Notes: generated from the letters alone by a model not told the origin. Numbered from the stretch's first letter, positions 9,135-18,556 are shown. The stretch: 64,000 bases of DNA from Williamsia sp. DF01-3 (GCF_023051145.1 NZ_JALKFS010000002.1:87947-151946); one strand, 5' to 3'. Program-made: numbers and translations.

Positions 9135-9769
9135 TGTGCCAGAGCGTCGTTCAATGCGGCCTTGAGTTGATCGTAGCTGCCGGCCTCCACCTCAGCGTCG
9201 TCAATGAAGAAGGTTGGGGTGCCGCGGACCCCCAGTTCGGCGCCGTCGCGCAGGTCGGCATCGATGCGCGCCCGTGTGGCCGAGGATGTGTAGTCGGCCT
9301 GGAACTGAGTCATGTCCAGGCCGAGGTCGGCGGCGTAGGACGCGAACAAATCATCCAACGGCACCTGCTGTTCACCCCACTGTTTTTGGCTGTCGAACAT
9401 CTTCCGGTACATCGCCTCAAACCGGCCCTGGTTCGCAGCCGCGACCACCGCCCGCGCCGCCCGGTCGGCGTTGAAATGGCCCGGCAACGGAAAGTATCGA
9501 ACCACGAACGTGACCCTGTCACCGTACGTTTGGCGCAGTTGCTCCACGGCGGGGTACATGGCCCCACACGCCTCACATTCAAAGTCTAGGAACTCGACGA
9601 ACGTGGCCTCAGAGTCCGCCGGCGAGGTCAACCGTTGCGAGTCCGAACGCACCACCGCGCCGTCGGACTCGGTAGCGGTGTCACCGGCCCGGGTCACCAC
9701 GAACACTGCGGTCAAAGCCAGGCAGAATGCAAACACCACCCCCAAGGTGACCTTAACGCTACGGCTCAT
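9131..9769 (-). CDS. DsbA-like thiol-disulfide oxidoreductase, membrane anchored
   Basis: A protein of 212 residues with an N-terminal anchor (about 6-26) and a thioredoxin-like DsbA domain. The active site is C65-E-A-C68, and the cis-Pro loop is RGTPTFF near residue 189. It introduces disulfides into exported proteins and is presumably reoxidised by the VKOR encoded next. It starts 64 bases from operator D, which it shares with the divergent CtaG gene. Confidence 0.92.
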   Translation of the reverse strand: MSRSVKVTLGVVFAFCLALTAVFVVTRAGDTATESDGAVVRSDSQRLTSPADSEATFVEFLDFECEACGAMYPAVEQLRQTYGDRVTFVVRYFPLPGHFNADRAARAVVAAANQGRFEAMYRKMFDSQKQWGEQQVPLDDLFASYAADLGLDMTQFQADYTSSATRARIDADLRDGAELGVRGTPTFFIDDAEVEAGSYDQLKAALNDALAQ

Positions 9770-9832
9770 CAGCAGGCCCCGGTCACAGCAACACCACCGC
9801 GGTACACAGTCAAGTCATCGCTCCTCACTTCG

Positions 9833-9855
9833 TGCTACTACGATGCTTAGTAGTT
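9833..9855. promoter_or_regulatory. BlaI-type operator D (dsbA / ctaG divergent)
   Basis: TGCTACTA, seven bases, TAGTAGTT. It lies between the divergent dsbA-VKOR and ctaG-tlpA operons and could control both. Confidence 0.82.
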
Positions 9856-9927
9856 TACGTGGTGTGGCCGCCGGGTCAGCGGCCGGTAGTCGATGGCGAG
9901 TAAGCGAAAGGATGGCGGTATAAAGCG

Positions 9928-10872
9928 ATGGGCGTTGCGTTGATGGACTTGCCCCAGGCGCCGCCGAACCTCCTGGCGATGGTCGGATGGGACCTGCCCG
10001 CGATTCCGCTGTTGCCCGCGGTGGGCGCTGTGCTTGGAGCTGCTTACTGTGCGGCCTTGCTGCGGCTACGCCGGCAGGGTCGACGATGGCCGTGGCATCG
10101 TTCGGTGAGTTTTCTGGCCGGGTGCCTCATCCTGATCGCGGTCACCGGGCTGGCCATCGAAAGCTATGGTCTCGGACTGTTCAGCGCCTTCATGTTCCAG
10201 CACATGACCCTATCCACCCTGGTCCCCCCGCTACTGGTCCTGGGCTCACCCGGGTTGCTGCTCTTTGCCGTGGTACCGAACCAGGGCACGGGCAGAAGTA
10301 TCCGGCGAGCCATCCTCCGCGCGGCCAGGTCACTGCCGAGCCGGGTGCTGCTGCACCCGGGTTTCGCGATCCCGGTGTTCTTGTTCAGTTTCTACGGTCT
10401 GTATCTGTCACCGATCTTCGATGCCCTCAACACCACCTGGGTCGGCCACACCGCCATGGAAGTGTTCTTCCTCGTCAGCGGTCTGCTGTTCATCATCCCG
10501 ATTCTCTCGATCGGTCCGCTGCCGCGACGACAATCGAACATCGGACGGCTCCTCGACATCTTCTTGGAGATGCCGCTACACGTGTTCTTCGGAGTGGTGT
10601 TCATGATGTCGCCGACCGTCCTGGTAGCCAGCTTCGCTGACCCACCGCCGCAGTGGGGCATCGATCCGGTCGAGGACCAGTCCATCGCCGGAGCGCTGGC
10701 GTGGTCCTACGGCGAGCCAGTGGCGTTGCTGATCGTGCTGGTCTTCGCCTCCCGGTGGCGCCGCGATGAAGAAAAGATGTCCTCTGCTGCCACCGCGGCC
10801 CAGACCGCGCAGCACGACGACGAGCTCGAGTCCTACAACCGTTTTCTTCGTCAGTTGGGAAGCAGCCGATGA
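9928..10872 (+). CDS. CtaG-type cytochrome c oxidase assembly / copper membrane protein
   Basis: A protein of 314 residues with about seven membrane helices and the Caa3-CtaG pattern: FMFQHMTLSTLVPPLLVLGSP, then LHPGFAIPVFLF and the WVGHTAMEVFFLVSG segment with conserved His residues. The family serves copper delivery to cytochrome oxidase. The start is ATG 9928. It overlaps the TlpA-like gene by four bases. A second CtaG domain occurs in the CopD-CtaG fusion at 26542-28646. It is behind operator D. Confidence 0.88.
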   Translation: MGVALMDLPQAPPNLLAMVGWDLPAIPLLPAVGAVLGAAYCAALLRLRRQGRRWPWHRSVSFLAGCLILIAVTGLAIESYGLGLFSAFMFQHMTLSTLVPPLLVLGSPGLLLFAVVPNQGTGRSIRRAILRAARSLPSRVLLHPGFAIPVFLFSFYGLYLSPIFDALNTTWVGHTAMEVFFLVSGLLFIIPILSIGPLPRRQSNIGRLLDIFLEMPLHVFFGVVFMMSPTVLVASFADPPPQWGIDPVEDQSIAGALAWSYGEPVALLIVLVFASRWRRDEEKMSSAATAAQTAQHDDELESYNRFLRQLGSSR

Positions 10873-11483
10873 CCACCACGACATCGTCACCACCGTCGCG
10901 CCCCAGGTGGCGATGGGCCATCGCGGTGGTGGCGGCCCTCACACTGGCCCTCGCTGGGTGCGGTACCGGCGATGATGCGGTCCGCCAAGGCGATTCGTTC
11001 GAGTTCGTTTCCCCGAACGGGCAAACTGTCATCTTCTACGATCCGCCCGCCAGTCGCCAGAAGGTTGCCGCGCTGCGTGGCCCCGATCTGTTCGCTGATC
11101 AGAAGACCATTCGCCTGGACGACTACACCGGGCAAGTGGTCGTGATCAACGTGTGGGGCTCATGGTGCGGACCCTGCCGCGCTGAGGCCCCGGTACTCGA
11201 AGAGGTCTACGCCCAAACCAAAGAACGCGGAGTTGCGTTCTTGGGGATCGACTTTCGAGACCGCAAAGAAACAGCCCGCGATTTCGTGGTCGACCGCGCG
11301 GTGACCTACCCGTCGATCTACGACTACGACGGACGCACCCTCGCCGCGCTGGGAACCCCAACGTCAGTGGTACCCACCACCGTTGTCTTGGACCGCCAGC
11401 ACCGAGCGGCGGCGGTGTTTTTGCGGGCGGTCACCGCCGCGGATCTCTTGCCCGTCGTGCAACGCCTGGCCGACGAAACCTGA
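10869..11483 (+). CDS. TlpA/ResA-like thioredoxin lipoprotein
   Basis: A protein of 204 residues with a lipoprotein signal (LALAGC, Cys31) and a thioredoxin fold with active site W-C100-G-P-C103. This is the redoxin type that reduces apocytochrome c or copper chaperones outside the membrane, taking electrons from CcdA. It is translationally coupled to ctaG and followed by a small membrane protein. Cis-Pro motif SVVPTTVV is present. Confidence 0.9.
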   Translation: MTTTTSSPPSRPRWRWAIAVVAALTLALAGCGTGDDAVRQGDSFEFVSPNGQTVIFYDPPASRQKVAALRGPDLFADQKTIRLDDYTGQVVVINVWGSWCGPCRAEAPVLEEVYAQTKERGVAFLGIDFRDRKETARDFVVDRAVTYPSIYDYDGRTLAALGTPTSVVPTTVVLDRQHRAAAVFLRAVTAADLLPVVQRLADET

Positions 11484-11506
11484 CCCACTGTGAAAGGCCC
11501 TCTGCT

Positions 11507-11803
11507 GTGAACGATGACGACGTCAGCAAGTCGTGGAATGATCCCACCGCCCTACGCACAGGCGGCGCCTACCTCGCGACCGTCATGGCCGCAGGTCTGG
11601 CCGCGGTGATCTTGTACAACAAGACCGGCTGGCCCATCTGGGGTTTCGGGGCGCCGGCCATCTTCTTCCTCGGCGGGCTGGGCGCATTGGCCCAGACCTA
11701 CCGCGTCTGGAAGCGCGGCGGCACCTGGCCGATTTGGCAAGGCATCGGCTGGCTGCTGCTCATGACCATGCTGGTCGCACTCGGAGTCCCCGACATCAGC
11801 TGA
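11507..11803 (+). CDS. Small membrane protein, function unknown
   Basis: A protein of 98 residues with three predicted membrane helices (about 20-38, 45-60, 78-95). GTG 11507 is preceded by GAAAGG and lies 23 bases after the TlpA gene, so it ends the ctaG operon. I recognise no domain. Position suggests a role with the redoxin or oxidase assembly proteins. Confidence 0.75.
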   Translation: MNDDDVSKSWNDPTALRTGGAYLATVMAAGLAAVILYNKTGWPIWGFGAPAIFFLGGLGALAQTYRVWKRGGTWPIWQGIGWLLLMTMLVALGVPDIS

Positions 11804-11876
11804 CCCCGTGCGGGCGGCCACCCGTGCAGGTGTATGCAAAGTCCGCCGGCGCCCGGTGGGGCAGAGGGCTGCTCAC

Positions 11877-12800
11877 TCACCACGACAAGTCGTGGCAGCC
11901 CGACCCCTGCGCGGGTTCGACCTGCACGGTGGCGTGCTCGAGACCGTGCCGGGCAGCCAACATGTGCTGGACAGCAGCGAGCACCACAGCAGAGTCGGCA
12001 TCGGGTGTGATCACCACATGAGCCGAGGCCACCTCCATGCCCGAGGTCAGCGTCCACACATGCAGATCGTGTACCTGCACCACTCCTTCCACGGCGACCA
12101 CATCCGCGCGCACCGCGTCGACATCGATGCCTGCCGGGGCATGCTGAAGCAAGATACGCAGCGCCCCACGAGCGAGGGTGAATGCTCGCGGCAACACGAA
12201 CAGGGCAATACCGACCCCGATGAGCGGATCGGCGTACCGCCACCCAAACAGCACCGTGAGCACCCCACTGACCAGCACGCCGAACGACCCGATCATGTCG
12301 GCCATCACCTCGAGGTAAGCACCCCGAACATTGAGACTCTCTTTGGCGCCAGATCGCAACAGCGCGAACGCGGTTACGTTCATCACCAGCCCCACCACCG
12401 CGACCGCGATGACCGGGACTCCCGGAACTTCGGGCGGATCGGAGAGCCGCTGGGATGCCTCGTACAAGATCCAGGCGGCGACCGCAAACAACAGCACCGC
12501 ATTGAACAACGCTGCGAACACCTCGGCCCGGTACAACCCGAACGTGCGATCAGCTCGAGCAGCGGCCCGCTGAGCCACCATCACCGCCACCAACGCCATC
12601 GACACCCCGAGCACGTCGGTGAACACATGCGCCGAATCAGAAAGCAACGCCAGCGACGACGTCGCCAAACCCACAATCACCTGAGCCAGCAGGGTAATGA
12701 GACCCAGCCCCAACGCCATCCACAGGCGACGAACATGGCGTCCAGATGCACTGGCCGCACCCCCGGGCTCAATGCCACTGTGCGAGTGTCCGGCCCCCAT
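11877..12800 (-). CDS. Cation diffusion facilitator (CDF) metal exporter
   Basis: A protein of 307 residues, CzcD type, exporting Zn/Cd/Co in exchange for protons. The His-rich start (MGAGHSHSG) is followed by six membrane helices. Metal site residues are LLSDSAHVFTD in helix 2 and LEVMADMIGS in helix 5, where the usual HxxxD is ExxxD. A cytosolic domain with HDLHVWTLTSG follows. I take ATG 12800 rather than the TTG before it. It is convergent with the ctaG operon. No BlaI operator lies upstream, so it seems outside that regulon. Confidence 0.9.
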   Translation of the reverse strand: MGAGHSHSGIEPGGAASASGRHVRRLWMALGLGLITLLAQVIVGLATSSLALLSDSAHVFTDVLGVSMALVAVMVAQRAAARADRTFGLYRAEVFAALFNAVLLFAVAAWILYEASQRLSDPPEVPGVPVIAVAVVGLVMNVTAFALLRSGAKESLNVRGAYLEVMADMIGSFGVLVSGVLTVLFGWRYADPLIGVGIALFVLPRAFTLARGALRILLQHAPAGIDVDAVRADVVAVEGVVQVHDLHVWTLTSGMEVASAHVVITPDADSAVVLAAVQHMLAARHGLEHATVQVEPAQGSGCHDLSW

Positions 12801-13076
12801 CAAAACTCGTTACGTAGTCGTATGCGCATGCGTGCAAGTATGGCCTGGTTGCGGGTCGGCTCGCAAGACATGTTCGTAGTGTGGGCGGTCTCAACTTAGA
12901 CAGCCAACGGGGTGGAGGCATCAAAGCTATGCGCCGTCGACGAAGCCGATTGGCGATAGCCGACGCTCCGGCTCGTCGGTCCGGGATTCGGATCAGCGGA
13001 AGCGTACCAACCCGCCGCGTGCTCGCAGCAGGACCACTGTCTTGCAAGCGATTTCCGACGGACTGTCGAAGCAGAC

Positions 13077-13262
13077 CTAGCCGACTACGGTGGGATAGAT
13101 CAACGCCACATTCAAAACGATGATGACCACCGCGGTTAGCCACGCCATGGCACTTGTGACGCGATGATTGGTGTCCCGTCCCATTAGCGTGCGATCGCTG
13201 GTTAACCGCACCAGAGGAATCAGCGCAAACGGTATTCCAAACGACAACATGACCTGCGACAG
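13077..13262 (-). pseudogene. C-terminal remnant of an Nramp (MntH) transporter
   Basis: The last 60 or so codons (SQVMLSFGIPFALIPLVRL to the stop) are nearly the same as the C-terminus of the intact MntH at 28806-30047. Everything upstream is missing. It marks a duplication or recombination boundary next to the second blaR-blaI module. Confidence 0.8.
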
Positions 13263-13337
13263 GTGGTTCGCTTGCACAAAAAAGTTCAGACGATAGGACG
13301 TTCGAGTGCCGAGTTACGCAAAGAGTGGCGTAGCAGG

Positions 13338-14315
13338 CTAGGAAGCGAAGAAACAGTACGCCGCCGACAGGGTGGCCATCGCTACGATCGCGGAGATGGC
13401 CGCTGTCGCCAGGGGCAGGAGTGCCGCAGCGGCGTAGATGAGGTGGTGTGGGGTCGGTAAGGTGGCGGCGCTCAGAACGTGTAATCGTCGGTCGTTGGTG
13501 GTTTTGAGGTCAGGTGCGGTAGATGTGTAGCCCATGGCCTCAACAGAGGGTTCGCCACCTTGAACCTCAAGGACTCGACATAGGGCTGAGTGAACGTTGG
13601 CAGGGCTGGTCTTACGCGCGGCGACGCGGTCGGCGTCGAGTTCGACGAGTATGGATATCGCCGCCGGAGCGCGGCTGAACAAAGGGACGATAGGTGCCGT
13701 ACGTGCCAGCACAGCACAGATCGCCAGGATGTCGTGATGGCGACTGTGTAGATGGGCGCGCTCATGTTCGAGGACGGCGGCCGCTTCTGTGGGCGTCAAG
13801 AACGTATTTAGGCCCTCAGTCGCTATGACCAGCCCGGGGCTACCGGCAATACTGTAGGCAAATGGTAGGGGATGGTCGAGCCACAAAACCGGGTATCGAC
13901 TGTCGGGATCGGGTTTGATGCGGGCGATGACTGTAAGTACATCGTCGTGGTAATTGCGGACTTTCATTCGGGAACGGTGTAGCCGTCGCCCGGCAGCAGT
14001 GAACTTGCCCGACAAAAACACTGCGACGAAAGAGGCTGCGCCTAACGCGATCTCGGATACCCAAGGCGACATTGTATGTTGCGCCGAGCTTAGGCATCGG
14101 ATCCAAATATCGGTGACGTTCTCGGCGGGAGCGTGGTCGGGCCAGGCGGCCACCACCACCGCCGACAGTGCCAAAAACACAAATGCGGCGATACTAGCTA
14201 GCCAGCAGATAATCATGAGACGCGGCGACGCGGTGGTTTGGTGAAATGTTAGGAGTCGGGGCATAGTCACCCCGATGAGGGCCGCCGCCAGGGCCAGCGT
14301 CACTGCAAGGGTCAT
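13338..14315 (-). CDS. M56-family (BlaR1-like) membrane metallopeptidase, copy 2
   Basis: A protein of 325 residues, clearly homologous to the copy at 4683-5552 along its whole length (RCLSSAQHTMSPWVSEI, YPVLWLDHPLPFAYSIAGSP). HERAH zinc motif is followed by VELDADRVAA. It overlaps blaI copy 2 by four bases. It should cleave or inactivate the cognate repressor in response to an outside signal. The signal is unknown, since no sensor domain is fused. Confidence 0.87.
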   Translation of the reverse strand: MTLAVTLALAAALIGVTMPRLLTFHQTTASPRLMIICWLASIAAFVFLALSAVVVAAWPDHAPAENVTDIWIRCLSSAQHTMSPWVSEIALGAASFVAVFLSGKFTAAGRRLHRSRMKVRNYHDDVLTVIARIKPDPDSRYPVLWLDHPLPFAYSIAGSPGLVIATEGLNTFLTPTEAAAVLEHERAHLHSRHHDILAICAVLARTAPIVPLFSRAPAAISILVELDADRVAARKTSPANVHSALCRVLEVQGGEPSVEAMGYTSTAPDLKTTNDRRLHVLSAATLPTPHHLIYAAAALLPLATAAISAIVAMATLSAAYCFFAS

Positions 14316-14674
14316 TGGCGGAGCCGTTTTCCAGGCAGACCATCGCGTAGCGCCTCGGTCTCTTCGGAGGAGGCGGTTTGTGCGAAGTGAACTAGGACTG
14401 CTGTGGGGTCGTCGCTGGAATGGAGTATGCCGCGCAAGATTTGCGCGGTCACCTCTTCACGGCTGTACGTCGCGCAGTATCGATATGCCCGGCCGAATTT
14501 TTTGCGGGTCAGGAAGCCCTTGCCGTAGAGATTGGTCATAACGGTCGAGACGGTGGTGTACGCCAGTTGTCGGTCGGTCAAGACGGCTAGGATGTCGTGC
14601 ACTGACAGCGCTTCAGGAGCGCCATTCCAGACGGCGTTCATGACGTCACCCTCCAGGGTGCCCAATTGCTTCAT
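14312..14674 (-). CDS. blaI: BlaI/MecI/CopY-family repressor, copy 2
   Basis: A protein of 120 residues closely related to copy 1 (LGTLEGDVMNAVWNGAPEALSVHDIL, AYTTVSTVMTNLYGKGFL). I take ATG 14674, which aligns with copy 1; a TTG lies six codons upstream. The recognition helix (AYTTVSTVMTNL) is close to that of copy 1 (AYTTILTVVTNL), so the two may bind overlapping operator sets. An inverted repeat of a different sequence lies directly upstream at 14699-14720. Confidence 0.92.
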   Translation of the reverse strand: MKQLGTLEGDVMNAVWNGAPEALSVHDILAVLTDRQLAYTTVSTVMTNLYGKGFLTRKKFGRAYRYCATYSREEVTAQILRGILHSSDDPTAVLVHFAQTASSEETEALRDGLPGKRLRQ

Positions 14675-14698
14675 ACCACTAAAGCCCCACAATCGTGT

Positions 14699-14720
14699 GT
14701 AGTCCCGCTTAGTGGACTAC
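14699..14720. promoter_or_regulatory. Inverted repeat upstream of blaI copy 2
   Basis: GTAGTCC, eight bases, GGACTAC: a perfect 7-8-7 inverted repeat that shares the GTAG/CTAC elements of the BlaI operators but is not the same motif. It sits 25 bases before blaI copy 2 and could be its autoregulatory site. Confidence 0.5.
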
Positions 14721-15697
14721 TCGATTACGATTCCCCGGTTGCTTAGCCACTGTGCGGGGTCGAGTTTGAGTCCGTCTTGCTGCCAAACCTCAAAGTGCAG
14801 GTGCGGACCGGTGGAATTGCCACGGTTTCCCACCGTCGCTATCTGTTCGCCAGCCAAGACCCGTTGTCCAACACTCACCAATGTCTCGTTGATGTGCCCA
14901 TACACGCCGATCGTTCCGTCGTCCTGGAGGACGCGAATCCATAACCCAAAGCCATCGGCGGGCCCTGAATCGATAATTTCACCGTCGCTGGTCGAAACCA
15001 CCGGTGTGCCAATGGTATTGGCTATGTCAAGACCGTAGTGTGTAGTGTTCCAGCGCGACCCATAGCTCGATGTCAAGGTTCCGTAGGTGGGTGCGGCTGA
15101 GCGCGGCCGCGGCGGCGCGGGCGGCTCGGGAGGTAGCCCTTGTTTTGGCTCGACTAGGTCCCGCATGGCTGTGGTCAGCTCATCGAGCGGCGGTATCGGC
15201 GGCGACGTGGGGGAGCCTTCTTGGGTGTTTGCGGCAGCGAAAGGCTGCGGCGAGGTGACGGGCTGGCCGGTGACGGGCTCGCTGATGGTCTGGGCCACCG
15301 GGGTGATTGCGAGATCGGGTCGATCAGCGAGTGCAGTAGCCGCCGTGCCCCCAGCCGCGAGCAAAACCACAGCGGCAACGAGGGAGCCGCTGATGCCGGC
15401 AGCAGTGGTCGATCGAGCCGACGTGCCCGGCAGGTCCTTGTTGTCAAGCCGCTCCAAAAAACTAGCTGTCGCGAGCTCGCAGCCTCTAGCAGCCTCGTCA
15501 CACAGCGACCGCTCCCAGGGGGCAAGGGGTGTCAGGGCGGTTGAACCATAATTGGCGATGATCGGGTGCTGTGGGCGAGGCCTCGGCGCGAAGTCTTGAT
15601 AGTCAGGGCTGGCAGCATGGCGACGGGCGGGCGGGGTCGCAAAGGTCAACGCAGAGGGCGCTTTCGTCGATCGAGAGCGCAACGCGTGTGGTGGCAT
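14717..15697 (-). CDS. M23-family (LytM-type) peptidoglycan endopeptidase
   Basis: A protein of 326 residues. A cytosolic N-terminal region is followed by a membrane anchor (SLVAAVVLLAAGGTAATAL, about 107-125), a Pro-rich linker and a C-terminal M23 domain. Zinc ligands are in HYGLDIA near 217 and HLHFEV near 295. It is predicted to cut peptide cross-links in the wall. It lies upstream of blaI copy 2 on the same strand. Operator F is 270 bases upstream, so it may belong to the BlaI regulon. The start is uncertain. Confidence 0.88.
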   Translation of the reverse strand: MPPHALRSRSTKAPSALTFATPPARRHAASPDYQDFAPRPRPQHPIIANYGSTALTPLAPWERSLCDEAARGCELATASFLERLDNKDLPGTSARSTTAAGISGSLVAAVVLLAAGGTAATALADRPDLAITPVAQTISEPVTGQPVTSPQPFAAANTQEGSPTSPPIPPLDELTTAMRDLVEPKQGLPPEPPAPPRPRSAAPTYGTLTSSYGSRWNTTHYGLDIANTIGTPVVSTSDGEIIDSGPADGFGLWIRVLQDDGTIGVYGHINETLVSVGQRVLAGEQIATVGNRGNSTGPHLHFEVWQQDGLKLDPAQWLSNRGIVIE

Positions 15698-16262
15698 GAC
15701 AGTTTTAATCTGAGTGGGCGCAAGTGGCTCGGAAGGGCCCGGCAGTCGATGCCGTCCAGGTTGGACCAGCGCGACTGTCTGCTGTGACCGCCTCGATCTG
15801 GTGGCGAGGGGGCCGGCGCGGCCACCACACGGGCGGGTCGAAGATCAAGCATGCCAGGAACGGGCAGTGTCGGATCGGTTCTGCGGTGTCGTGCCAAGGA
15901 AATGTCCTTCAGTCCAACGGCGGGCAGGATGGAAACGGTTTGATATCGAGGAGAGCACGGACAGGTTACTACTATCCTGGCTAGTTGTTCAGCGGCGGTG
16001 TCGGAACGGGGAACCGTGTCGTTTGTTCTGGGCAGGTCAGAGGCAAGTGGCGCGATCGATCATGGGCGTCGGGTGTTGCCGGGCCATGCGAGAATGGTGG
16101 TGACCGCCCAGCGAAGGACGTTGCCCGGGTTTACCTCCTGATGAGTCGTGATGACGAAGACGGTCAACAGCCATGTCGTCCACTCGACTCGCCCGAGGGC
16201 CGTGTTTAGAGCACCACCGCTGGGCCCGCCAGGCTTCTTTCTTCGATGCCTCATCCGCCCTT
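15698..16262. other. Intergenic region with one BlaI-type operator
   Basis: A 565-base stretch between the acyltransferase and the M23 peptidase, both on the minus strand. Short frames here show no recognisable domain or convincing codon pattern. The only clear element is operator F. Confidence 0.5.
15967..15989. promoter_or_regulatory. BlaI-type operator F (M23 peptidase side)
   Basis: TACTACTA, seven bases, TAGTTGTT. It keeps the 8-7-8 spacing with a weaker right arm. It lies upstream of the M23-blaI-blaR genes. Confidence 0.65.
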
Positions 16263-18461
16263 TCACGGCGTAAGCCACGGCACGGATGTACGCATCTGTC
16301 GCCACAACTCTGGTGTCAGACTCCGCACGAAGGTTGCGCTGAGATGGTGCCAGTCGTGGTATACGACAATGTTGCCGATCACAGCGGGGCACATGCTCTT
16401 ATTGCATAAACCTTCAGATAGGTCTAGCGGCAACACGTTGGGGTTGGAGGCGAGGATCGCCAATGTTGGATTGGTCGGTTCGAGCGCGAGCGATCGTGGG
16501 GTGCCGCAGTCGTTTGCGCTGCCGCCTTCGGCCAAACACGTTGGGGTATCGATGAGACCGTCGTCGTTGTGCGGCCAGACAGTATCGCGCATGCCGAGTA
16601 CGGGGATGCCCGCAGCGGCGAATCGGGCGAAGATTGGCAAATAGGTCGGGGGAACCCAGTCTCCCGGAGCAGTGTCGCGAGGTCGGGTCGTGGTGGTGAA
16701 GACAGCGTCTGGACGATCCGCGATGATCTGTTGCATGGCTCGTTGAACCCAATCGAAACAGCCGGGGTAGGGAACGCCCCGCTGGGTGGGCATAGGGTCG
16801 GTTGACAGTGGGCATCCCATTTTGAGATAAGTGGTGACCTTAAAATTGTTTCTCTTTCCCAACTCATCGAGTGCAGTAATCCAAAATTCGGAGTGCGACC
16901 CGCCGGCCAGCGCGATCGTGCGGCTGGCGGTGGTATCTCCGTAAGTGCCCACGCGGACCTCCGGGTCGGCGAAATCGCTAATTTCTCCCCGCAGCGATGT
17001 GATGGGGAGGTCTTTGACCACTTCGAGCGGCGACGGTTGCGGATCGACGGGTGCCACTGGCATGCCGTCGAGCAGGGCGCGAGCTCCAGGGTAAATTGTC
17101 GGGTCGAGATTTGCAGTGTCGACGCGAAGGCTACTGACATGATGGTCCCAAACTTTGATAGCAACGCCGCAGGCCAGCACTCCGACGAGCAGCAGACTTA
17201 CGGTGACGCTCGTGTACGTCATGGGTCTGCGACGACGTAGCTGGCCACCCTGCTCAGTGACGTCGCACGACGCAGTCGAAAGCGCGGTGTGCGAGCCCGC
17301 GCGTAGGGGTTGCTCGATAAACCGGCAGGTTCCCCATGCCAGAGCGATCGACGTGCTCAGAACGAATAGGCCGCCAACAACGCCGGCATGATTGGACTTG
17401 CTCCAGGACAAATAAAATATCAGCAGCGGCCAGTGCCATAAGTACATCGCGTAGGCGATCGATCCCAACCAGACTGGGACAGCGGTTGCCAGTAGCCGGT
17501 TAACGGGAGTACCTGTACTGCCTGCGGCCGCGCGACTCACGCTCCCGGACAGAATTAGCGCCATCGTGGCCAAGACCGGGACCAGGGCCCAGGGCCCAGG
17601 ATAGCTTCGCAGTCCGTCTATCCACCAGCCGCTGGTCAGAATTAGCCCTAGGCCGGTGAATGCCATCGCGCTGCGCAGCCGGCAAGACTTGATCGTCGGA
17701 GCCCAGACAGCCATGAGACCGCCGGCCAGCGGTTCCCAGGTTCGGGCAACGGTGTCGTAGTAGTTGAACGGCTGGTTGACCTCCATCCGCATCGTCGCCC
17801 AATACAGCGACACCGCCGCCACACCAGTGATCGCAATGCCTACCATTACGCGTAAAACCGCTGGATGTGCCGCAGCCGAGACTTTACGGGCGGCGAGCTT
17901 GAGCAGAGCGCCGATACAAAGTCCCGTGACCAATGTGACAACAAAATACTGGCCCTGCACTGCCATGGACCACACGTGCTGCAACGGGCTGTTGACCGAA
18001 CTTGCAGCGGTGTAGTCCTGGGACCTGAAGGCCAGATACCAATTCTGGTAGTACAGCGCACTGGCCACAACCTCACGCCCTGTAGTGAGCCATCGCGTCT
18101 GAGGGAAGACGACTACAGTTCCGATGACGACCGCGATCAGGACCACAGCCAAGGCCGGCACTAACCGGCGGACCAACCGGATCAGACGTGGGATTGGCGA
18201 AATCGTGAACCACCAGCCGGCGGAGGGCGCCTGGCTGGCAGTGACATGCCGCAGGAGTGATCCGACAAAAAAGTAGCCCGACAACACCAAGAAGACATCA
18301 ACACCGCCTGAGACACGGCCTAACCAGATGTGAAAGCACGCGACCAGCATGATCGCAACCCCGCGCAGCCCGTCAAGATCGAGGCGGTGAGACTCGACGG
18401 GAACGGCCAGGTCTTGCTTCACGGTTGTAGCCGGCGCGGTGCCCGTCCCCGGTTGTGCCAC
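16263..18461 (-). CDS. OafA-like acyltransferase with C-terminal SGNH domain
   Basis: A protein of 732 residues. The first 400 or so form an acyltransferase-3 domain of ten membrane helices that opens with LDLDGLRGVAIMLVACFHIW, including the catalytic His. An extracellular SGNH hydrolase-like domain follows, with the nucleophile motif GGSHSEFW near 515 and the Asp-His pair in DWHHLS near 705. Such proteins O-acylate cell-wall or lipid glycans. GTG 18461 is used. Operator G lies 73 bases upstream, tying envelope modification to the BlaI regulon. Confidence 0.87.
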   Translation of the reverse strand: MAQPGTGTAPATTVKQDLAVPVESHRLDLDGLRGVAIMLVACFHIWLGRVSGGVDVFLVLSGYFFVGSLLRHVTASQAPSAGWWFTISPIPRLIRLVRRLVPALAVVLIAVVIGTVVVFPQTRWLTTGREVVASALYYQNWYLAFRSQDYTAASSVNSPLQHVWSMAVQGQYFVVTLVTGLCIGALLKLAARKVSAAAHPAVLRVMVGIAITGVAAVSLYWATMRMEVNQPFNYYDTVARTWEPLAGGLMAVWAPTIKSCRLRSAMAFTGLGLILTSGWWIDGLRSYPGPWALVPVLATMALILSGSVSRAAAGSTGTPVNRLLATAVPVWLGSIAYAMYLWHWPLLIFYLSWSKSNHAGVVGGLFVLSTSIALAWGTCRFIEQPLRAGSHTALSTASCDVTEQGGQLRRRRPMTYTSVTVSLLLVGVLACGVAIKVWDHHVSSLRVDTANLDPTIYPGARALLDGMPVAPVDPQPSPLEVVKDLPITSLRGEISDFADPEVRVGTYGDTTASRTIALAGGSHSEFWITALDELGKRNNFKVTTYLKMGCPLSTDPMPTQRGVPYPGCFDWVQRAMQQIIADRPDAVFTTTTRPRDTAPGDWVPPTYLPIFARFAAAGIPVLGMRDTVWPHNDDGLIDTPTCLAEGGSANDCGTPRSLALEPTNPTLAILASNPNVLPLDLSEGLCNKSMCPAVIGNIVVYHDWHHLSATFVRSLTPELWRQMRTSVPWLTP

Positions 18462-18533
18462 TAGCTGCCCTACTCTCCGTTGTGCTGCTCGTCTGCGCTG
18501 GCCGTGGTAGTTCGACGCGATCGCAACGCGGAA

Positions 18534-18556
18534 TAATACTATTTCGCATAGTAATT
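18534..18556. promoter_or_regulatory. BlaI-type operator G (acyltransferase)
   Basis: TAATACTA, seven bases, TAGTAATT, in front of the acyltransferase gene on the minus strand. Confidence 0.78.

Noticed and set aside
8391..9170. A 259-codon plus-strand frame over the VKOR gene
   Set aside because: It is the antisense shadow of a clear VKOR-DsbA pair and has no domain of its own.
11808..12899. A 363-codon plus-strand frame rich in His and Arg
   Set aside because: Antisense to the CDF exporter; the His/Arg richness is a product of high-GC codons read backwards.
12801..13076. An ArsR-type operator near 12822 (ATGCGCAT)
   Set aside because: Only an eight-base palindrome is clear; longer symmetry fails, so it is not supported as a regulatory site.
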